64,000 nt of DNA, from the NCBI RefSeq assembly GCF_045032955.1, contig NZ_JBJFZU010000002.1, positions 62,001 to 126,000 on the forward strand, written 5' to 3'. The notes below the pieces were generated by a model, which was not told the origin of the DNA, did no database searches, and saw nothing but the letters and a program-made list of their open reading frames with translations. Source of the DNA: Ornithinicoccus sp045032955 (GTDB taxonomy: Bacteria; Actinomycetota; Actinomycetes; Actinomycetales; Dermatophilaceae). Each line of letters starts with the position of its first letter. The stretch's first letter is position 1. The position numbers were made by a program, and so were the translations under genes. Positions 33,563 through 42,370 of this stretch are shown in pieces.

Positions 33563-34472
33563 GCATGAGACCACCCGCAGCCCTGCCGTCCAGCAGAACG
33601 CCGAGTCCCTGGTGAACGACCAGGGCGGCTTCCCGTCCCAGGAGCAGCAGCCTCCTGGCCTGACCTCGCAGATGGACCCGCTGCCCGACCACGGCGAGGA
33701 GAGCTACGTCGGCCACGGCCGCCTGGAGGGTATGCGCGCCCTCATCACCGGAGGTGACTCCGGCATCGGTCGCGCCGTCGCCATCGCTTACGCCCGCGAG
33801 GGAGCCGACGTCGCCCTGAGCTTCCTGCCGGAGGAGGCCGACGACGCCGAAGAGACCGCCGAGTGGGTCCGCAAGGCCGGTCGCAAGGTCGTCCTGCTCC
33901 CGGGTGACCTGCGCGAGCAGAGCACCTGCCAGCAGGTGGCGGCGGACGCCGTCGCCGGCCTCGGCGGGCTGGACATCCTCGTCAACAACGCCGGTTTCCA
34001 GATGGCCCGTACCGAGAAGCTGGAGGACCTGCGGGCCGAGGACATGGACCGGGTCTTCAAGACCAACCTGTATGCCCTCTTCTGGCTGACCCAGGCCGTC
34101 GTCCCGCACCTGGGCAAGGGGTCGAGCGTCATCAACGTCAGCTCGATCCAGGCCTACGAGCCCTCGCAGACGCTGCTGGACTACGCCTCCACCAAGGCGG
34201 CCATCAACAACGTGACCGTCAACCTCGCCGCCCAGCTCGGCGAGCGCGGCATCCGGGTGAACGCCGTCGCCCCGGGCCCGATCTGGACGCCGTTGCAGCC
34301 GGCCACCCAGGACGGCGAGCGCCTGGAGTCCTTCGGCGGGGACACCCCGTTGGGCCGGGCCGGTCAGCCGGCCGAGTGCGCCGGTGCGTTCGTCTTCCTG
34401 GCCTCCCCGCAGGACGCCAGCTACGTCTCGGCCACGGTGCTCGGCGTCACCGGGGGCAAGCCGGTCTTCTGA
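33558..34472 (+). CDS. SDR family oxidoreductase (YhdG/YdaD-like, stress type)
   Basis: A 304-residue short-chain dehydrogenase. An N-terminal extension of about 50 residues (PSQEQQPPGLTSQMDPLPDH) precedes the Rossmann motif ITGGDSGIGRAVA. NNAG is in ILVNNAGFQMA, the catalytic Ser in NVSSIQAYEP, and Tyr-xxx-Lys in LDYASTKAAINN, so it should be active with NAD(P)H. The extended N-terminus is typical of the B. subtilis YdaD/YhdF/YhxC group, some of which belong to the general stress regulon. The ATG at 33558 is in a repeat shared with the divergent FNT gene; a GTG at 33540 is possible. Confidence 0.87.
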   Translation: MTHETTRSPAVQQNAESLVNDQGGFPSQEQQPPGLTSQMDPLPDHGEESYVGHGRLEGMRALITGGDSGIGRAVAIAYAREGADVALSFLPEEADDAEETAEWVRKAGRKVVLLPGDLREQSTCQQVAADAVAGLGGLDILVNNAGFQMARTEKLEDLRAEDMDRVFKTNLYALFWLTQAVVPHLGKGSSVINVSSIQAYEPSQTLLDYASTKAAINNVTVNLAAQLGERGIRVNAVAPGPIWTPLQPATQDGERLESFGGDTPLGRAGQPAECAGAFVFLASPQDASYVSATVLGVTGGKPVF

Positions 34473-34489
34473 GCCGCGTCCTGGCGACG

Positions 34490-34537
34490 CGACGACCCCC
34501 GGTGGCGGTGCATCAGCACCACCGCCGGGGGTCGTCG
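34490..34537. terminator. 22-bp bidirectional terminator hairpin
   Basis: The arms at 34490-34511 and 34516-34537 are complementary apart from two wobble pairs, with loop ATCA. It lies between the convergent SDR gene and the large secreted protein gene. Confidence 0.85.
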
Positions 34538-34558
34538 GCGTGAGAGGTCAGGACCAGG

Positions 34559-37500
34559 TCAGGAGCAGCTCACCGCCTCGTGGTCCAGTTCGTAGACCTC
34601 GTAGTGGCCCACCCCGTCGTAGAAGGCGTAGCCCGCGACGGTCACGCTGCCGGCGTCGATGTCGCCCTCACCGGACCGGAACGCGTGGTAGACGGCCTTG
34701 CCGTCCTTCACGTTGGTCCACTTCTTGTCGCCGAAGGCGGTCGTGGCCCGGATGTCCACCCGGTTCCCGTCCTCGTTGACGACGTGCACGGCGACCACGG
34801 CGGTCTTGTTCGAGCACTGGGCGCTGGTCGAGACCCGCAGGTCCACCTCGTCGGTGGGCGCGGCCGGCTCCACCACCGTCACCTGCTCGGTGTCGGAGGC
34901 GTTGCCGTGGCCCTTTGACCGGACCGACACCTTGATCGTGTAGTCGCCGGGCGCGAAGCCCGAGACGTCGAACGAGGTGGCGAAGGCGCCGTCGGTGACC
35001 GGGACCTCGCGTCCCACCACCTTCTGGTTGGACGAGTTCAGGAGCTCGGCGTACACCGACTCCTCGTCCTTGCGCCAGCCGGTGCTGCCGGGGTCGGCCT
35101 CACCGGTGACGTCGACGGTCTCCTCGGTGGAGACCTCGCCACCACCACCGGTGATGGTCACGCTCGGCTGCACCACGGGGACCTCCGCGGTGTCACCGGT
35201 GACGGTGACGTCGCGCACGCGGCCCACGTTGTCGAACGAGCCGAAGCCGACCCGACCGGAGTCGAAGGTGCCGTCCGTGGCGGTGAGCAACGGGGTGTCC
35301 AGACCGTCCAGGTAGACGGCCATCTCCCCGGTGTCCGCGCAGTGCACGAGCCTCACGTCGTGCCAGGCGTCGTCGGTGACCGCGGGCGGCGCACCGATGG
35401 TGCCGTCCCACTGGTCGTCGATCCGCTCCCGGTCGGCGTTGTCCACCTTGAAGATGCCGTTGTGCGCGTAGATGGTGTTGTCCTGCGACAGGTGCGCGTA
35501 GTAGTACTCGGTGTCCGACTGGTAGCCGAAGACGAGGATCACGTCCCTGTTGTTGACCGACACCGGCTCATCCAGCCGCACCTGCGACTCCATCACCAGC
35601 GACCCCAGCTCGGGTCCCTCGGTGAGCACGGCGTACTCGAACGGGCGGCGGATGCCGTCGTCAGGGTTGTCGCCGGCCTCGGCCAGCACCACCGCGTCAC
35701 CGGGGAACTCCCACTTCTCGGGGGTCCGCGGTGCCCAGCTCGAGGCGTCCATGACGTCGGTGACGACCGTATCGCCGGGGGTGCAGCCCGGGTCCAGCGG
35801 CGGCTCCTCCTCGGGCACCTGGAACAGGGCGTACTGCGCCGCCATCTGCTCGGCGGTCGGCACCGCGTCCAGGAACATCAGGTCGTCCATCCGGCAGTCG
35901 CACGGGTTCTGCTCCCGGGTGTCCTGCGGGTAGCTGCCACCGATCTTGATCCCCGCGGGGTCCGTGTCGGAGGTCGCGCCGGATCCCCAGGGGTTGGCGG
36001 CCGTGTAGTCGCCCTCGAGCGGCTCGCCGTTCATGTAGAGCGCCATCTCACCCTCGGCGAAGTCGAAGGTCGCGGCGAGGTGGACCCACTCCCCCTGCTC
36101 CAGGATCTGGTCCCAGGGCAGGTCGGCGGCGTAGATCCAGGAGGAGGACCCGTCGACCCGTCGGCCCAGGGCGACCAGCTTCTGCTCGCCGCCCACGTCG
36201 ATGACCTCCAGCAGGGCACGCACACCGTGCCCGTCGGAGTCACCGGAGAGCACGCCCGCCAGACCGATCGCGTTGTACCGGTCGTCGGGGTTGGTGGTGT
36301 TCGAGTTCGGTGCCGGCAGCTCGCCGGTCGGCTTGAACCAGCCCATCACCGTCGTCTCCTCGGCGCCGGCGAAGCGGGACAGGCTCTGCACGCCGTCGGC
36401 GTCGTAGACGCCCGCCTTCCAGTCGTCGTTGGAGGCCTGGTCCGGGCTCAGCTGCTGCGTCTGCAGCGCCTCGTCCGCCCCGGGGTATGCCGCGTCGGCC
36501 ACCCGCATCTCCACCCCGCCGTTGACGAGGTCGATCGCGGTGCCGGACGGCCCCTGGTCCGCCTCCTTCGTGGCGTCGCCCTCGACCGGGTGGTCGAAGT
36601 CGTAGCGGGCCACGACGTCGGCGGCGATCTCGTCCAGGACGAAGGGTGAGGACAGCACGTCCTCGCGGGCGCCGGTCACCTCCCAGACCTTGCCGTCGGC
36701 CTTGGAGACCAGGTAGAGCTCACCGTCGGCGTCCGCACCGAAGCGCAGGTCGACACGGCTGTCCCCGACCAGGTCGGCGAAGGTCGTCTCCTCGCCGTCG
36801 ACGAAGACCTTCAGCTGCTCGATGTCGGCCAGGTCCGCGGGGTCACCCTCGTTGCGGACCATCTCGTCCTCCTCGGTGGACAGCACCCACCCGCGGACCA
36901 GGTCCGTGAAGAGGTACTTGCCCTGCAGCTCCTCGATGTCGCCGCGGTAGACGAAGCCACCGTTGAGCGCCACGCCCGCGTCGCCGCTCTGCCCGGGGTC
37001 GCGGTTGTGGTCGTAGGCGGCCACCGGGTAGGTGAAGTCGAACTCCTCGGCGTCGTTCTCCGGCAGCGGGAAGATCTGCCGGTTCTGCGCCAGGAAGGAG
37101 CCCTCCCGGTCGGACCAGCCGAAGTTGTCGCCGGCCTCGACCGCGTAGACGGACTCGACCTGCCACTCACCGATGTGCCCGAGGTACATCGTGTTCTCGC
37201 CCTCGGGGTCCCAGCTGATGCGGTGCGGGTCGCGCATACCCACGGCGTAGATCTCGCCGAGCGCGCCCTCGGTGTCGACGAACGGGTTGTCGGCCGGGAT
37301 GCCGTACTCGCCGTTGCCGCTGTCGTCACCCATCGGGTCGATCCGGAAGATCTTGCCGTGCGGCGTCGCCAGGTCCTGCGGGTTGCCGTTGCCGACGCCG
37401 TTGCCGCCGTCACCGGAGAGGATGTAGAGCATGCCGTAGTCCGGGTCGCCCTCGGAGACGGTCGGGTTGAACGCGATCTGCTGCAGAGTGTGCACGCGGC

Positions 37501-38830
37501 CCGCGAACGGGACCCGCATCAGCTCGCGGCTGGTGCCGTAGAAGACCTCCGCCGCGGGGTCGTCGGCGGTCCACTCGGTGATGACGCTGTGATAGCCGGT
37601 GCCCCCGTAGGCGGGGAAGTCCGGCTCGTCCTCGGTGAGCGCGCTGCCGGCCTCGGTGTGCACGGTGTAGAAGATGCCGTTCTCGGCATACTCCGGGTGG
37701 TGCTCGACGAAGCCGAAGCCGGTGCCGAGCCCGGCGTGGTTGTGGAAGTTGTCCACGAACTGGTCACGCACGTTGAGGTAGGGGGTGTAGTCCCCGGTCT
37801 CCTTGTCGACCATGTACAGCATCTCGTTCATGTCCGGGATCGCCAGCCGGCCGGAGCCGTCCGGGACCTCGTCGAGGTGCGTGATCCGGTTGTGCCGGAT
37901 GAGCCGCTGGTCGCTCGCGGCGGGGGTCGTCGAGGACTCCGGGAGCTGGACCAGCTCCTCCACCTCGATGCCCAGGGTGGAGGGCTCGGGGTCGGGCAGC
38001 GGGTTCAGCAGGGGCTGGTCCGGCACCTCCCCGGCCTCGCAGTCGGCGGGGTTGCCGCTGGGGATGGCGAGATTCTCGCCGGCGACGTCGATGCCCACGT
38101 CGTCCAGGAAGAGGTCACCGGGGCTGCGGGAGCCGTTGATCCAGAAGAACCGGTCCAGGGCGCCGGAGACGGGCACCCGGAAGTCGAACTGCTCCTCGGC
38201 GCCGTCGGGCAGCCGCGTCTGCTCCTCGTACGGGCCGCCCTGGCTGTAGACCGCGACCTCGTCGGTGTCGTTGTCGGCGACGATCCAGACGCACTGCCAG
38301 GAGTCCTTGCCCCAGGTGCCGACCGACTCGAAGGCACCGCCGTCGCGAGCGCGCAGGATGTCGTCGTTCTGGTTGTTCACGTAGGCACGGCTGTCGGTGT
38401 AGGTGCCGGGCTCGTCGACGTCGGTGATCCCGAAGGAGGTGTCGACGGTCTCGGTGCGCAGGAACCGGAAGAACAGCGTCCCGGTGTCCCCGTCCTCGAT
38501 GGCCGGGATCTCGCGGTATGCCTTCTCCCCGGCGCCGTTGAGCTGGCCCACGAAGTTGTTCTGGTTGAGCGGGTCCTGCACCACGGAGGCGGCGGCCGAG
38601 CCGACCCAGCCATCCTGGCCGTCCAGCGCGCCCGGGGTGTAGGTCTCGAAGTCGAGGAGGGCGGTGAAGTCCTCGGCGGCGGCCGCCACCGTCGCGGCGC
38701 CGCCGTCCTCCCCTCCTGGTGGCGCCTCCGGTCTCGCGACGGCGGCCGGCGCGAGGGAGGTGACGCCGAGCGTCGTGGCAAGGGCGAGGGCTGTCCCCAC
38801 CCGGGGTGATACAGGTCGTGATCGAGACAT
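34559..38830 (-). CDS. Secreted sugar/sorbosone-dehydrogenase-like beta-propeller protein with LamG and C-terminal Ig-like domains
   Basis: A 1423-residue exported protein. Residues 1-32 are a signal peptide (ALALATTLGVTSLAPAAVA). About 50-265: a beta-sandwich (FETYTPGALDGQDGWVGSAA). About 295-720: a glucose/sorbosone dehydrogenase (PQQ-type) propeller with FHNHAGLGTGFGFVEHHPEY, LYILSGDGGNG, HGKIFRIDP, AVGMRDPHRISWDPEG and GEWQVESVYAVEAGDNFGW. About 740-990: a LamG/concanavalin-like domain (TTVMGWFKPTGEL). About 1035-1205: a second one (WHDVRLVHCADTGEMAVYLD). About 1220-1325: an Ig-like domain, then a 100-residue C-terminal domain. No sortase motif or membrane anchor. Whether it binds PQQ is not visible; no PQQ synthesis genes are near. 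Probably oxidises or binds extracellular polysaccharide. TTACGT operators lie upstream. Confidence 0.85.
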   Translation of the reverse strand: MSRSRPVSPRVGTALALATTLGVTSLAPAAVARPEAPPGGEDGGAATVAAAAEDFTALLDFETYTPGALDGQDGWVGSAAASVVQDPLNQNNFVGQLNGAGEKAYREIPAIEDGDTGTLFFRFLRTETVDTSFGITDVDEPGTYTDSRAYVNNQNDDILRARDGGAFESVGTWGKDSWQCVWIVADNDTDEVAVYSQGGPYEEQTRLPDGAEEQFDFRVPVSGALDRFFWINGSRSPGDLFLDDVGIDVAGENLAIPSGNPADCEAGEVPDQPLLNPLPDPEPSTLGIEVEELVQLPESSTTPAASDQRLIRHNRITHLDEVPDGSGRLAIPDMNEMLYMVDKETGDYTPYLNVRDQFVDNFHNHAGLGTGFGFVEHHPEYAENGIFYTVHTEAGSALTEDEPDFPAYGGTGYHSVITEWTADDPAAEVFYGTSRELMRVPFAGRVHTLQQIAFNPTVSEGDPDYGMLYILSGDGGNGVGNGNPQDLATPHGKIFRIDPMGDDSGNGEYGIPADNPFVDTEGALGEIYAVGMRDPHRISWDPEGENTMYLGHIGEWQVESVYAVEAGDNFGWSDREGSFLAQNRQIFPLPENDAEEFDFTYPVAAYDHNRDPGQSGDAGVALNGGFVYRGDIEELQGKYLFTDLVRGWVLSTEEDEMVRNEGDPADLADIEQLKVFVDGEETTFADLVGDSRVDLRFGADADGELYLVSKADGKVWEVTGAREDVLSSPFVLDEIAADVVARYDFDHPVEGDATKEADQGPSGTAIDLVNGGVEMRVADAAYPGADEALQTQQLSPDQASNDDWKAGVYDADGVQSLSRFAGAEETTVMGWFKPTGELPAPNSNTTNPDDRYNAIGLAGVLSGDSDGHGVRALLEVIDVGGEQKLVALGRRVDGSSSWIYAADLPWDQILEQGEWVHLAATFDFAEGEMALYMNGEPLEGDYTAANPWGSGATSDTDPAGIKIGGSYPQDTREQNPCDCRMDDLMFLDAVPTAEQMAAQYALFQVPEEEPPLDPGCTPGDTVVTDVMDASSWAPRTPEKWEFPGDAVVLAEAGDNPDDGIRRPFEYAVLTEGPELGSLVMESQVRLDEPVSVNNRDVILVFGYQSDTEYYYAHLSQDNTIYAHNGIFKVDNADRERIDDQWDGTIGAPPAVTDDAWHDVRLVHCADTGEMAVYLDGLDTPLLTATDGTFDSGRVGFGSFDNVGRVRDVTVTGDTAEVPVVQPSVTITGGGGEVSTEETVDVTGEADPGSTGWRKDEESVYAELLNSSNQKVVGREVPVTDGAFATSFDVSGFAPGDYTIKVSVRSKGHGNASDTEQVTVVEPAAPTDEVDLRVSTSAQCSNKTAVVAVHVVNEDGNRVDIRATTAFGDKKWTNVKDGKAVYHAFRSGEGDIDAGSVTVAGYAFYDGVGHYEVYELDHEAVSCS

Positions 38831-38850
38831 CGTTGTCTGCTCCTGAGAGT

Positions 38851-38926
38851 ACGTAACCGCTTACGTTCGCCCCTCCGGTATAGGACACCCTGTCCATGAG
38901 GATCAAGGGTTTACGTAGATTTACGT
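38851..38926 (-). promoter_or_regulatory. Promoter with LacI/GntR-like TTACGT operators
   Basis: On the minus strand a sigma-70-like promoter is visible: TTGATC (38906-38901), an 18-nt spacer and TATACC (38882-38877). Just downstream of the expected start site is the perfect inverted repeat ACGTAA-CCGC-TTACGT (38851-38866). Two further direct half-sites TTACGT lie upstream of the -35 (38911-38916 and 38921-38926). Four copies of the half-site around one promoter strongly suggest repression by a dedicated regulator that is not in the window. Confidence 0.7.
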
Positions 38927-38961
38927 TCCTGGGAAAAGAGTCAAGAAAGCGTTTGCGCTGG

Positions 38962-39957
38962 TCAGGTGGTGAGCCGCGCCAGCCTCGCGGTCAGCAGCCC
39001 GCGACGGTGCGCGTTGCCGTGCAGCTCGACGTAGCGCTGCCCGTGGACCGAGAGCAGGGAGTCGTCCAACCGGCGGACCGCGCCGGGCGGGTAGCGGTAG
39101 CCCATCCGGGCCTCGATGCTCGGCACGTCCACGGTGCGCAGCACGTCCCGCAGCTCGGAGAGCGAGGAGATGCCGAGCTCGAGGAGCAGGCCGCTGATCC
39201 AGGTGTAGTGGTCGGTGCGCGACCAGCCGGCGTCGGCGAACTGGCCCGCGAGGAAGGCCGCGAGGTCGGTGGCGCTGATCCGCGGGTCGTCGTCCGCCCC
39301 GTCGGCAGGCGCGCTGAGTTCTTTGCGGTGCCGGTCCCGGATCGCGGAGAACTGCTGGTCGGCCAGCTCGAGCAGGCCCGCCGCCAGGGTGAACCGGCGG
39401 TCGAAGTCGAAGGCGTGCTCGGCCGGCACCGACCCCTTGTAGCGGATGTCGTGCTCGAACTCGGCCCACGCGTGCTGCAGCACGGTGCGGATCTGCACCG
39501 AGGCCGGCCGCCCCACCGGCACGCCCGCCTGCTCGGCCCGGGCGTCGTCGACGGCGACCAGGAGGTGGCGGCTGGAGTAGCCGAAACGTCCCTCGGCGGC
39601 GGTCTCCTGGCCCATGTCCCGGTCGTCGCGCACCTCCAGCTGGGAGGCCAGCAGCTGTGCGACGGCGTCGACGTCGGCCAGCACGTAGGTGACCACCCGG
39701 ACGCCGATCTGGTCGGTGATGTCGGTGAGCGGGGTCGGGAACGCGAGCCGGCCACCCGTGGTGCGGCGGGCCGCCTTGCCGGCGAAGGACTCCACCGACT
39801 TGGTCCGGCCTGTCACCGCCAGGTAGTTGATGCCGGCGTCGTCCAGCAGCTGGGTGACGAGGGCGACATAGGAGTCGGTGGCGGCGCGCAGCTGCTCGTG
39901 GCCGGCGGCATACCGACTGATCGCCTTGCGGACACGGACCGACTGCGAACTAGCCAT
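38962..39957 (-). CDS. RelA/SpoT-domain protein (GTP pyrophosphokinase-like, small alarmone synthetase type)
   Basis: A 331-residue protein with a single (p)ppGpp synthetase domain and no HD hydrolase, TGS or ACT domain. Synthetase blocks visible: VTGRTKSVESFAGKAAR, PLTDITDQIGVRVVTYVLAD, RFGYSSRHLLVAV and VQIRTVLQHAWAEFEHDIRY. The last is the conserved EIQIRT..HAWAE.EH signature, with Val in place of the first Glu. The C-terminal 130 residues are helical and unassigned. It would transfer pyrophosphate from ATP to GTP or GDP. The ATG at 39957 follows CAGTCT by 7 nt (leaderless). Divergent from the 74-residue gene with only 37 bp between starts. Confidence 0.82.
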   Translation of the reverse strand: MASSQSVRVRKAISRYAAGHEQLRAATDSYVALVTQLLDDAGINYLAVTGRTKSVESFAGKAARRTTGGRLAFPTPLTDITDQIGVRVVTYVLADVDAVAQLLASQLEVRDDRDMGQETAAEGRFGYSSRHLLVAVDDARAEQAGVPVGRPASVQIRTVLQHAWAEFEHDIRYKGSVPAEHAFDFDRRFTLAAGLLELADQQFSAIRDRHRKELSAPADGADDDPRISATDLAAFLAGQFADAGWSRTDHYTWISGLLLELGISSLSELRDVLRTVDVPSIEARMGYRYPPGAVRRLDDSLLSVHGQRYVELHGNAHRRGLLTARLARLTT

Positions 39958-39994
39958 GGACACAGACTGCCCCAGCGAGGGCGCATACTGGGGG
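39958..39994. promoter_or_regulatory. 37-bp overlapping divergent leaderless promoters
   Basis: The minus-strand -10 CAGTCT (39969-39964) ends 7 nt before the alarmone-synthetase-like ATG. The plus-strand -10 CATACT (39984-39989) ends 6 nt before the ATG at 39995. With standard spacing each -35 falls on the other's -10, so RNA polymerase could occupy only one at a time. Confidence 0.55.
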
Positions 39995-40219
39995 ATGATG
40001 ACACCTCGATCCGGAGCCCAGGCCCGCCGCCTCGCCAGCAGTCCCTTCGCCCCCAAGATCGAAGCGGAGGTGGAGTGCTTCGAGATCGACGACCGGGTCT
40101 CGCACCAGACCTACGGTCTCGGTCGCGTCGTCGGCAAGGAGGCCGCGGCCGTGACCGTCGACTTCGGCAACCGTCGGATGCGCGTGGTCAGCCCGTTCCA
40201 CAAGCTCGAACGACTTTGA
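39995..40219 (+). CDS. Small CarD/tudor-like hypothetical protein
   Basis: A 74-residue protein with a basic N-terminus (TPRSGAQARRLA) and a small beta-barrel-like segment: ECFEIDDRVSHQTYGLGRVV, then VTVDFGNRRMRVV and PFHKLERL. This pattern (xGDxVxHxxxGxGxV...VxFxx...V....LxxL) is seen in CarD-N and UvrD C-terminal tudor-like domains, which contact RNA polymerase or nucleic acid. Function here is not established. Start at 39995, with a second ATG directly after it. CATACT upstream suggests a leaderless mRNA. Confidence 0.65.
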   Translation: MMTPRSGAQARRLASSPFAPKIEAEVECFEIDDRVSHQTYGLGRVVGKEAAAVTVDFGNRRMRVVSPFHKLERL

Positions 40220-40227
40220 CAGACCAG

Positions 40228-40243
40228 CCTCCGTCCACGGAGG
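40228..40243. terminator. Short hairpin between convergent small genes
   Basis: CCTCCG (40228-40233), loop TCCA, CGGAGG (40238-40243). Lies in the 33-bp gap between the 74-residue gene and the convergent 55-residue gene. Confidence 0.55.
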
Positions 40244-40252
40244 GGCGTGCCC

Positions 40253-40420
40253 TCAGGTCTGCGCCTCCTCGGCGTCGTCGGGCCCTTCGGCCGGGTCGCG
40301 CTCCATCTCCTCGTCCTCGTCGGGATGCTGGGAGTGCGTCATCTCGGGATCGGAGTCCGGGTCCTGTGCAGGGTCGTACCCCGTGCCGGCAGTGTTGCTG
40401 CCCGTGGCGTTCTCGCTCAT
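40253..40420 (-). CDS. Small acidic hypothetical protein
   Basis: A 55-residue, strongly acidic and probably disordered protein: SENATGSNTAGTGYDPAQDP, then SDPEMTHSQHPDEDEEMERD. No family is recognised. The ATG at 40420 has a GGTGAG ribosome-binding site about 5 nt upstream. The short length keeps confidence moderate; the biased composition is unlike the shadow frames around it. Confidence 0.5.
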   Translation of the reverse strand: MSENATGSNTAGTGYDPAQDPDSDPEMTHSQHPDEDEEMERDPAEGPDDAEEAQT

Positions 40421-40595
40421 GGGCTCACCGTGCCACCGGATGCGGCCTTCCGCCCGGTGACGTGCCTCTGCCTCGTAGGACCCCGATGACGGCCCCGGTC
40501 CCCGGTCCGGTGCTGCCGGGGTACCGCTGCCGGGGTGGCCCACGTCATCTGGTCCGCGGACACCATGCGTCCGCAGAAGCCCCTACGCTCTCGCC

Positions 40596-41177
40596 ATGGA
40601 GACGGACGGGTATGTCGTGGCGCCGCTGGGCGTCGACACGTGGGGGGCGTTCGCGGGGCTGGTGGAACGGCACAACGGCATCTTCGGCGGGTGCTGGTGC
40701 ACCTACTTCCATCCCTCGTGCGCCGATCGGGCACCGGGGTACGAGGGGAGCAAGGCGATGAAGAAGGCGTACGTCGAGCAGGGCTCAGCACACGCTGCGC
40801 TGGTCATGGACGGGGAGCAGGCGGTCGCCTGGGCGGAGTTCGGCCCGCCGGAGGAGCTGCCCAACATCCACCACCGCAAGCAGTACGACGCCGAGGCCGA
40901 CCTCGTCCCGGACTACCGGATCACCTGCATCTTCGTGGACAAGCGGCACCGCAGGAACGGCTGTGCGAAGCTCGCCCTGGCGGGAGCGCTGGACCTCATC
41001 GCCTCGCAGGGTGGTGGCATCGTCGAGGGATATCCGTACGAGATCGGGGAGAAGCGGATGAGCAACTCCTTCGTCTACAACGGCACCCGCACGATGTACG
41101 AGGAGGCCGGCTTCGAGTTCGTCCGCCCGAAGGGACTGCGCAACACGGTGATGCGGCGCGTCGTCGACCCGGCCTGA
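40596..41177 (+). CDS. GNAT family N-acetyltransferase
   Basis: A 193-residue acetyltransferase-like protein. GIFGGCWCTYFHPSCADRAP is a Cys/His-rich segment typical of a subgroup of uncharacterised GNAT proteins. The core strand ITCIFVDKRHRRNGCAKLAL corresponds to the acetyl-CoA loop (R-x-x-G-x-A), with Cys in the usual Gly/Ile position. The C-terminus ends TMYEEAGFEFVRPKGLRNTV as in GNAT strand 7. TACGCT (40584-40589) ends 7 nt before the ATG, consistent with leaderless transcription. Substrate unknown. Confidence 0.82.
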   Translation: METDGYVVAPLGVDTWGAFAGLVERHNGIFGGCWCTYFHPSCADRAPGYEGSKAMKKAYVEQGSAHAALVMDGEQAVAWAEFGPPEELPNIHHRKQYDAEADLVPDYRITCIFVDKRHRRNGCAKLALAGALDLIASQGGGIVEGYPYEIGEKRMSNSFVYNGTRTMYEEAGFEFVRPKGLRNTVMRRVVDPA

Positions 41178-41182
41178 CGAGA

Positions 41183-42370
41183 TCAGGGCTGTGGCGCGCG
41201 GGCGCGGCGGTGCTCGCGCATCATCCCCAGCAGGCCCAGCAGCGGCCCGGGGAGCAGGAGCCACGCGACACCGGCGCCGAGCCCCGCGTACGCGGCGGAG
41301 ACGAGCAGGATCGACACGGCGCTGATCGCGAAGCCGACGCTGTTCTGGACGGCGAGGGCGCTGCCCACCAGGTCCTGCGGGCAGGCGCGGGCGCTGAGGG
41401 CGGAGAACTGGGGCGAGTCGGTGATCACCGCGACGCCCCACAGGAGCAGGGCGATCAGCACGAACCAGGTGGGCCCATTGGCGAGCAGCGGGTAGAGCGC
41501 GCAGACCAGGCCCGAGGTGCCGAGTGCCACCGCGGCGACGCGCGCGCTGCCCCAGGTGGCCGACAACCGCCCACCCACGACGCACCCGACCGCCCCGACC
41601 GCGATGACGGCGAACGACCACGCGGGGACGGCGCCGGCCGGTGAGAGGACATCGGCGACGAGGAGCGGGACGAGGGTCCAGAACGCATACAGCTCCCACA
41701 TGTGGCCGACGTAGCCGAGCACCGCGAAGCGGTAGTCCGGGAGGGTGAACGCGCGCAGCGCCGCCCCCCACCGCAGCCCACCGGGGTCGGTGCGAGGAAG
41801 GTGCGGACCGTCACCGAGGACGAGGACGATCGCGGCCGCCCCCAGGGCCAGGACCGACGAGGTGAGCATGACCTGCGTCCACTCCAGGCCGACGCCGACG
41901 GCGCGGATCCCGTGCGGCAGCGCCGTGCCGAGCGTCAGCATGCCGACCAGCCAGCCGAGGCTCGCGCCGGCGCGGCCGGGGTCCCAGGAGACGACCATCT
42001 TCATGCCGAGGGGATAGACCCCGGCCAGGGTCATCCCGGTGACGAACCGCCACACCATCCCCTCGACCTGGCCCGTGGCGAGTACCGCGAAACCCGCGTT
42101 CGTCAGCCCGGCCGCCACCGCGGAGACCGCGAAGACCCGACTCGCCCGGAAGCGGTCGGGCAGTCCGGAGACCGCCATCAGGATGGTGCCGAGCGCGAAA
42201 CCCAGCGTCACCGCCAGGGTCAGCTGGCCCACGCCGACCGCATCCAGGCCCCACTTCCCACGCAGCCCGTCAGCGGCGCTGTTGGCGCTGAACCACACCG
42301 AGGTCCCGAGCAGCTGCGCCAGCACGACCAGCGCCACGGCCACGCGCGGGTTCTTGTGGTCGCGGGTCAC
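41183..42370 (-). CDS. MFS transporter
   Basis: A 395-residue major facilitator protein with twelve hydrophobic segments. The first is VALVVLAQLLGTSVWFSANS, and the loop between segments 2 and 3 has SGLPDRFRASRV in place of the usual GxxxDRxGRR. FSANSAADGLRGKWGLD and the VYPLGMKMVVSWDPGRAGAS region are typical of a subgroup near CynX/NarK-like carriers. Substrate unknown. The GTG at 42370 follows TAGCGT by 8 nt, so it is probably leaderless; the same TAGCGTGGGA box precedes the gene at 17899. It ends 5 bp from the convergent GNAT gene. Confidence 0.85.
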   Translation of the reverse strand: MTRDHKNPRVAVALVVLAQLLGTSVWFSANSAADGLRGKWGLDAVGVGQLTLAVTLGFALGTILMAVSGLPDRFRASRVFAVSAVAAGLTNAGFAVLATGQVEGMVWRFVTGMTLAGVYPLGMKMVVSWDPGRAGASLGWLVGMLTLGTALPHGIRAVGVGLEWTQVMLTSSVLALGAAAIVLVLGDGPHLPRTDPGGLRWGAALRAFTLPDYRFAVLGYVGHMWELYAFWTLVPLLVADVLSPAGAVPAWSFAVIAVGAVGCVVGGRLSATWGSARVAAVALGTSGLVCALYPLLANGPTWFVLIALLLWGVAVITDSPQFSALSARACPQDLVGSALAVQNSVGFAISAVSILLVSAAYAGLGAGVAWLLLPGPLLGLLGMMREHRRARAPQP

